NCBI GenBank assembly: GCA_963782465.1
Contig: CAWAJR010000001.1
Coordinates: 496,001-560,000 of the forward strand
Reading direction: 5' to 3'
DNA length: 64,000 nucleotides
Source of the DNA: JAODBJ01 sp963782465
GTDB lineage: Bacteria > Actinomycetota > Acidimicrobiia > IMCC26256 > PALSA-610
Part shown: piece after piece, positions 61,435-64,000 of the stretch
How the letters are laid out: each line of letters opens with the position of its first letter
Numbering within the stretch: position 1 is the first letter of the stretch
Notes under the pieces: model-generated
What the model saw: only the letters and a program-made list of their open reading frames with translations
Told to the model about the DNA's origin: nothing
Database searches by the model: none
Program-made: the position numbers and the translations under genes

Positions 61435-63789
61435 ATGTGGGTGCGGTCCGATCTCCGGCGACGCTGGCGCTCCTGGGTCGTGCTCGGGCTGCTCGTCGGG
61501 GCGACGACCGGCGTCGGCGCGGCCGGGGTCGCGGGCGCGCGGCGCACGCGCGGCGCCGTCCCGAAGTTCGTCGCCGCCGCCGGCCTGCCCGACGCCGCGG
61601 TGCTCGCGAACAATCCTGCGTTCGACGCGGCGCAGCGGCGCCGGATCGCGTCGCTCCCCGAAGTGCGGGCCGGTTACCCGTTCCAAGTCGCGTTCGGCCT
61701 CGACGTCGATGCGCCGCGCGGGCTGCAGGGGCCGCTGCTGCCGACGGCACCGCAGAGCCAGCGGCTGTTGGCCGGCGTACTCCTTTCGGGGCGGTACCCC
61801 GCACCGGGCGCGGCCGACGAGGCCGTCATCGACGAGAACGTCGAGCGGCAGTTCCGGCTCTCGGTCGGCTCGACGATCATCGTGGGGCAGCACCCCCGAC
61901 CGGGCGACCTCGCGAGCCTGCCGCCCGCGATGCAACCGCAGTCGCCGGACCCCGCGTTCACGGCCCGGCTCCGCGTCGTCGGCATTTCGAAAGCCGTGTC
62001 GAGCGACGCGAGTTTCACGCCCGGTAGCGCGTTCTACGTGAAGTACCAGGCGAAGCTCGTCGGCCTCATCAACGAGTTCGTCGCGCTTCGGCGCGGCCAA
62101 GCCGACTTCGCGCGGTTCCAGCAGGACGCGATCCGCGTCACCGGGATGCCGTTGAACGTCGAGAGCGCCGACGACTTGTTCGGGTTGCGCAAGGCGCGCG
62201 CCGAGACGAACCTCGAGGCCGACGGGCTGTTGCTCTTCGCGCTCGCGGCGATCGTGGTCGGCGGAGTGCTCGTCGGGCAGGCGTTGGTGCGGTCGGTGAC
62301 GGCCGGGGCGGCCGACCTCGCGGCCTGGCGTGCAATCGGTGCCGATGCCCGCGTCGCGGTGCCCGGCATGGCGCTGCCCGCGTCGGTCACCGCGGTGAGC
62401 GCGGGCATCACGAGCATCGCGGTCGCGATCGCGCTGTCGTCGCGTTTCCCGATCGGTGTGGGCCGGCGCTACGACCTCGATGTCGGCTGGCACGCCGACT
62501 GGGCCGTGCTGGGGGTCGCCGTCGCGGCGGCTGTCGTCGCGACGATGGCCAGCGCGTTCGTCGCCGCCGGGTGGCGGGTGCGACGGCAAGGTGAGGGGCG
62601 ACCGCGCGCCTCGCGCCGCGGCGACTGGGTCGCGGGCGCCGGGCTGCCGCCGGCGATGGTGATCGGGAGCCGTCTCGCCGTCGAGCCGGGCCACGGTCGC
62701 AACGCGGTGCCCGTGCGCTCCGCGTTGGTCGGCGCGATCGTCGGTGTGCTCGGCGTTGCCGGTTGCCTCACCTTCCGCGCCGGGATCGACGACGCGGTAC
62801 ACCAGCCGCGGCGATCCGGCGTGGTGTGGGACTACGTCTACGCGTCGGGCGAGGGCGCGATCGCACCCCGGCCCCGGGCGGCGATGGTGCGCGACCACGG
62901 CATCCAGGCGATCACCGAAGGTAAATGGGCCCGCGCGCTGCCCATCAACGGCGTCCCGACACCCGTGTTCGGCGTGTCGCCGGTGAAGGGATCGCTCGGG
63001 CTCGTCGTCCTCGAGGGGCACGCGCCCACCCGCGCCGACGAGATCGCGTTCGCGCCGACGACGATGACCGACCTGAAGCTTCACGTCGGCAGCGTCATCA
63101 AAGCGGGCGCGCCGCCCCGGTCGATGCGTGTCGTCGCCGAGGCGCTGCTCCCCGAGACGTCTCACACGAGTTACGACCAGAGCGGCTGGGTGACGGGCGC
63201 CGCGTTGCACCAACTCGCGCCCGCGCTGGAATCCGACTCGAACTCGTTCGAGGACTACTTCCTCGTGCGGTTCGCACCGCACGCGGCCGCAGGCGCGGTG
63301 GAGCGTCGCCTCGGTGCCCTCGCGACGGCGAACGACGGGTACGGCTACGCGGCGACCGTACCCACCACGGTGATCGATCTCGGCCAGATGCGAACCTTGC
63401 CGCTCGCCCTCGGCCTGTTCTTCGCGCTGCTCGCCGCCGCGACCGTTGCCCACGCCCTCGTCACAACCGTCCGGCGGCGCAACCGTGACCTCGCGGTATT
63501 GCGCTCGATGGGCTTCACCCGCCGCGAATCGCGCGTCGCGATCGCCTGGCAGGCGACGCTGCTCGCCCTCGCCGGCCTGGTCGTCGGGCTTCCGGTCGGG
63601 TTGAGTGCCGGCCGTTTCATCTGGCGCTGGCTGGCCGACAACTTCCCGATCGAGTACGTGGCGCCCGCCGCGGTCGTTGCGCTCCTGCTGATCGTCCCGG
63701 TCGCGATCGCGGTTGCCAACGCGCTGGCGGCCGGCCCGGCCCGGGCGGCGACCCGCATCGCGCCGGCCGAAGTGTTGCGGTCGGAGTGA
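61435..63789 (+). CDS. FtsX-like ABC transporter permease (MacB-type)
   Basis: 784-aa membrane protein. An N-terminal membrane segment (W-V-V-L-G-L-L-V-G-A-T-T-G-V-G) precedes a large extracytoplasmic MacB-like domain. Two FtsX-type membrane blocks follow, one around residues 260-380 and one at the end (L-R-S-M-G-F-T-R-R-E-S-R). These permeases move lipids, lipoproteins or drugs with a separate ATPase, but no ATPase gene is adjacent; it may lie outside the window. The ATG at 61435 is the best available start. Confidence 0.88.
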   Translation: MWVRSDLRRRWRSWVVLGLLVGATTGVGAAGVAGARRTRGAVPKFVAAAGLPDAAVLANNPAFDAAQRRRIASLPEVRAGYPFQVAFGLDVDAPRGLQGPLLPTAPQSQRLLAGVLLSGRYPAPGAADEAVIDENVERQFRLSVGSTIIVGQHPRPGDLASLPPAMQPQSPDPAFTARLRVVGISKAVSSDASFTPGSAFYVKYQAKLVGLINEFVALRRGQADFARFQQDAIRVTGMPLNVESADDLFGLRKARAETNLEADGLLLFALAAIVVGGVLVGQALVRSVTAGAADLAAWRAIGADARVAVPGMALPASVTAVSAGITSIAVAIALSSRFPIGVGRRYDLDVGWHADWAVLGVAVAAAVVATMASAFVAAGWRVRRQGEGRPRASRRGDWVAGAGLPPAMVIGSRLAVEPGHGRNAVPVRSALVGAIVGVLGVAGCLTFRAGIDDAVHQPRRSGVVWDYVYASGEGAIAPRPRAAMVRDHGIQAITEGKWARALPINGVPTPVFGVSPVKGSLGLVVLEGHAPTRADEIAFAPTTMTDLKLHVGSVIKAGAPPRSMRVVAEALLPETSHTSYDQSGWVTGAALHQLAPALESDSNSFEDYFLVRFAPHAAAGAVERRLGALATANDGYGYAATVPTTVIDLGQMRTLPLALGLFFALLAAATVAHALVTTVRRRNRDLAVLRSMGFTRRESRVAIAWQATLLALAGLVVGLPVGLSAGRFIWRWLADNFPIEYVAPAAVVALLLIVPVAIAVANALAAGPARAATRIAPAEVLRSE

Positions 63790-64000
63790 GGCGGCCCGGG
63801 GCCCCCGTGCGTCACATTTGGCGACTTGGTGCTCAACGGTCGGCCTCGCCCCGTCGATATCGCCGGGGATGAACATCGCCAGCGCCTCGGCCGCACCGGC
63901 AACGAACCCGATCACGGCGTACTCGACCAACACCTTGCTCGCCCAGGTGCAGTCGTCCGCGTCGGTGACGAGCGCGCTGCTGTCGGGTGGCGCGGTGAGC
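63790..64000. other. window edge, possible partial reading frame on the minus strand
   Basis: No gene is firmly visible. A minus-strand frame entering from beyond 64000 includes a hydrophobic run K-V-L-V-E-Y-A-V-I-G-F-V-A-G-A-A-E-A-L-A and could be the end of a protein, but it has no clear stop here, and the plus-strand frames are not convincing. Confidence 0.25.

Noticed and set aside
1..64000. tRNA, rRNA, CRISPR, insertion sequence or prophage
   Set aside because: No cloverleaf, no regular spaced repeats, no transposase or integrase motif was seen on either strand by eye; a tool-based scan was not possible.

Overview
High-GC, gene-dense bacterial DNA that looks like a non-streptomycete actinomycete, most likely class Acidimicrobiia (inference). 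The clues are a secreted protein with GYWLVASDGG-type repeats, two WS/DGAT acyltransferases beside a FadD19-like ligase, several LLM-type flavin/F420 oxidoreductases, a SARP/AfsR-type regulator, many GTG/TTG starts, and ATGA or GTGA stop-start overlaps. No rRNA, tRNA, CRISPR array, integrase or transposase was seen.

Layout. 0-3 kb: membrane-anchored DsbA-like protein, GNAT acetyltransferase, Zn alcohol dehydrogenase. 3-8.5 kb: branched-chain amino-acid type ABC importer whose two permeases are fused, as are its two ATPases. 8.7-13.2 kb: lipid module (two WS/DGAT enzymes and a FadD19-like acyl-CoA ligase). 14.2-19.7 kb: six-gene minus-strand operon (rhodanese-persulfide dioxygenase, DUF302, TauE/SafE exporter, PIG-L deacetylase, class V PLP enzyme, LLM oxidoreductase) behind a CsoR-like palindrome. 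20-27.7 kb: secreted phosphoesterase, MarR regulator, a large membrane protein with a lipase-type serine motif, and a GH5 endoglycoceramidase-like enzyme. 27.8-31.1 kb: SARP-NB-ARC-TPR regulator divergent from a tautomerase. 31.3-33.6 kb: four-gene UGSC-family operon (CGSC protein, partner, NifU-like CxxC protein, MarR) behind an 18-bp palindrome. 34-45 kb: amidohydrolases, split DipZ (CcdA plus TlpA), alpha/beta hydrolase, orphan NuoF, thiolase/Zn-ribbon pair. 45-50 kb: Ada-AlkA and Ogt alkylation repair, then a second PLP enzyme/LLM operon. 50-53.4 kb: GGDEF-EAL protein and an SDR. 53.4-61.3 kb: surface-carbohydrate cluster (GH9, beta-helix lipoprotein, GT-C/YfhO-like membrane protein, repeat protein). 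61.4-63.8 kb: FtsX-like permease.

Themes. Sulfur and thiol chemistry recurs (persulfide operon, UGSC operon, DsbA, DipZ halves, two class V PLP enzymes), as do acyl-lipid metabolism and secreted carbohydrate-active proteins. The best candidates for an undescribed system are the 14.2-19.7 kb thiol operon and the 31.3-33.6 kb UGSC operon.

Caution. Eight otherwise normal genes carry ten single-base frameshifts, mostly in short C/G runs. This looks more like sequence error than gene decay, so those genes are given as full-length CDS with the shift noted.
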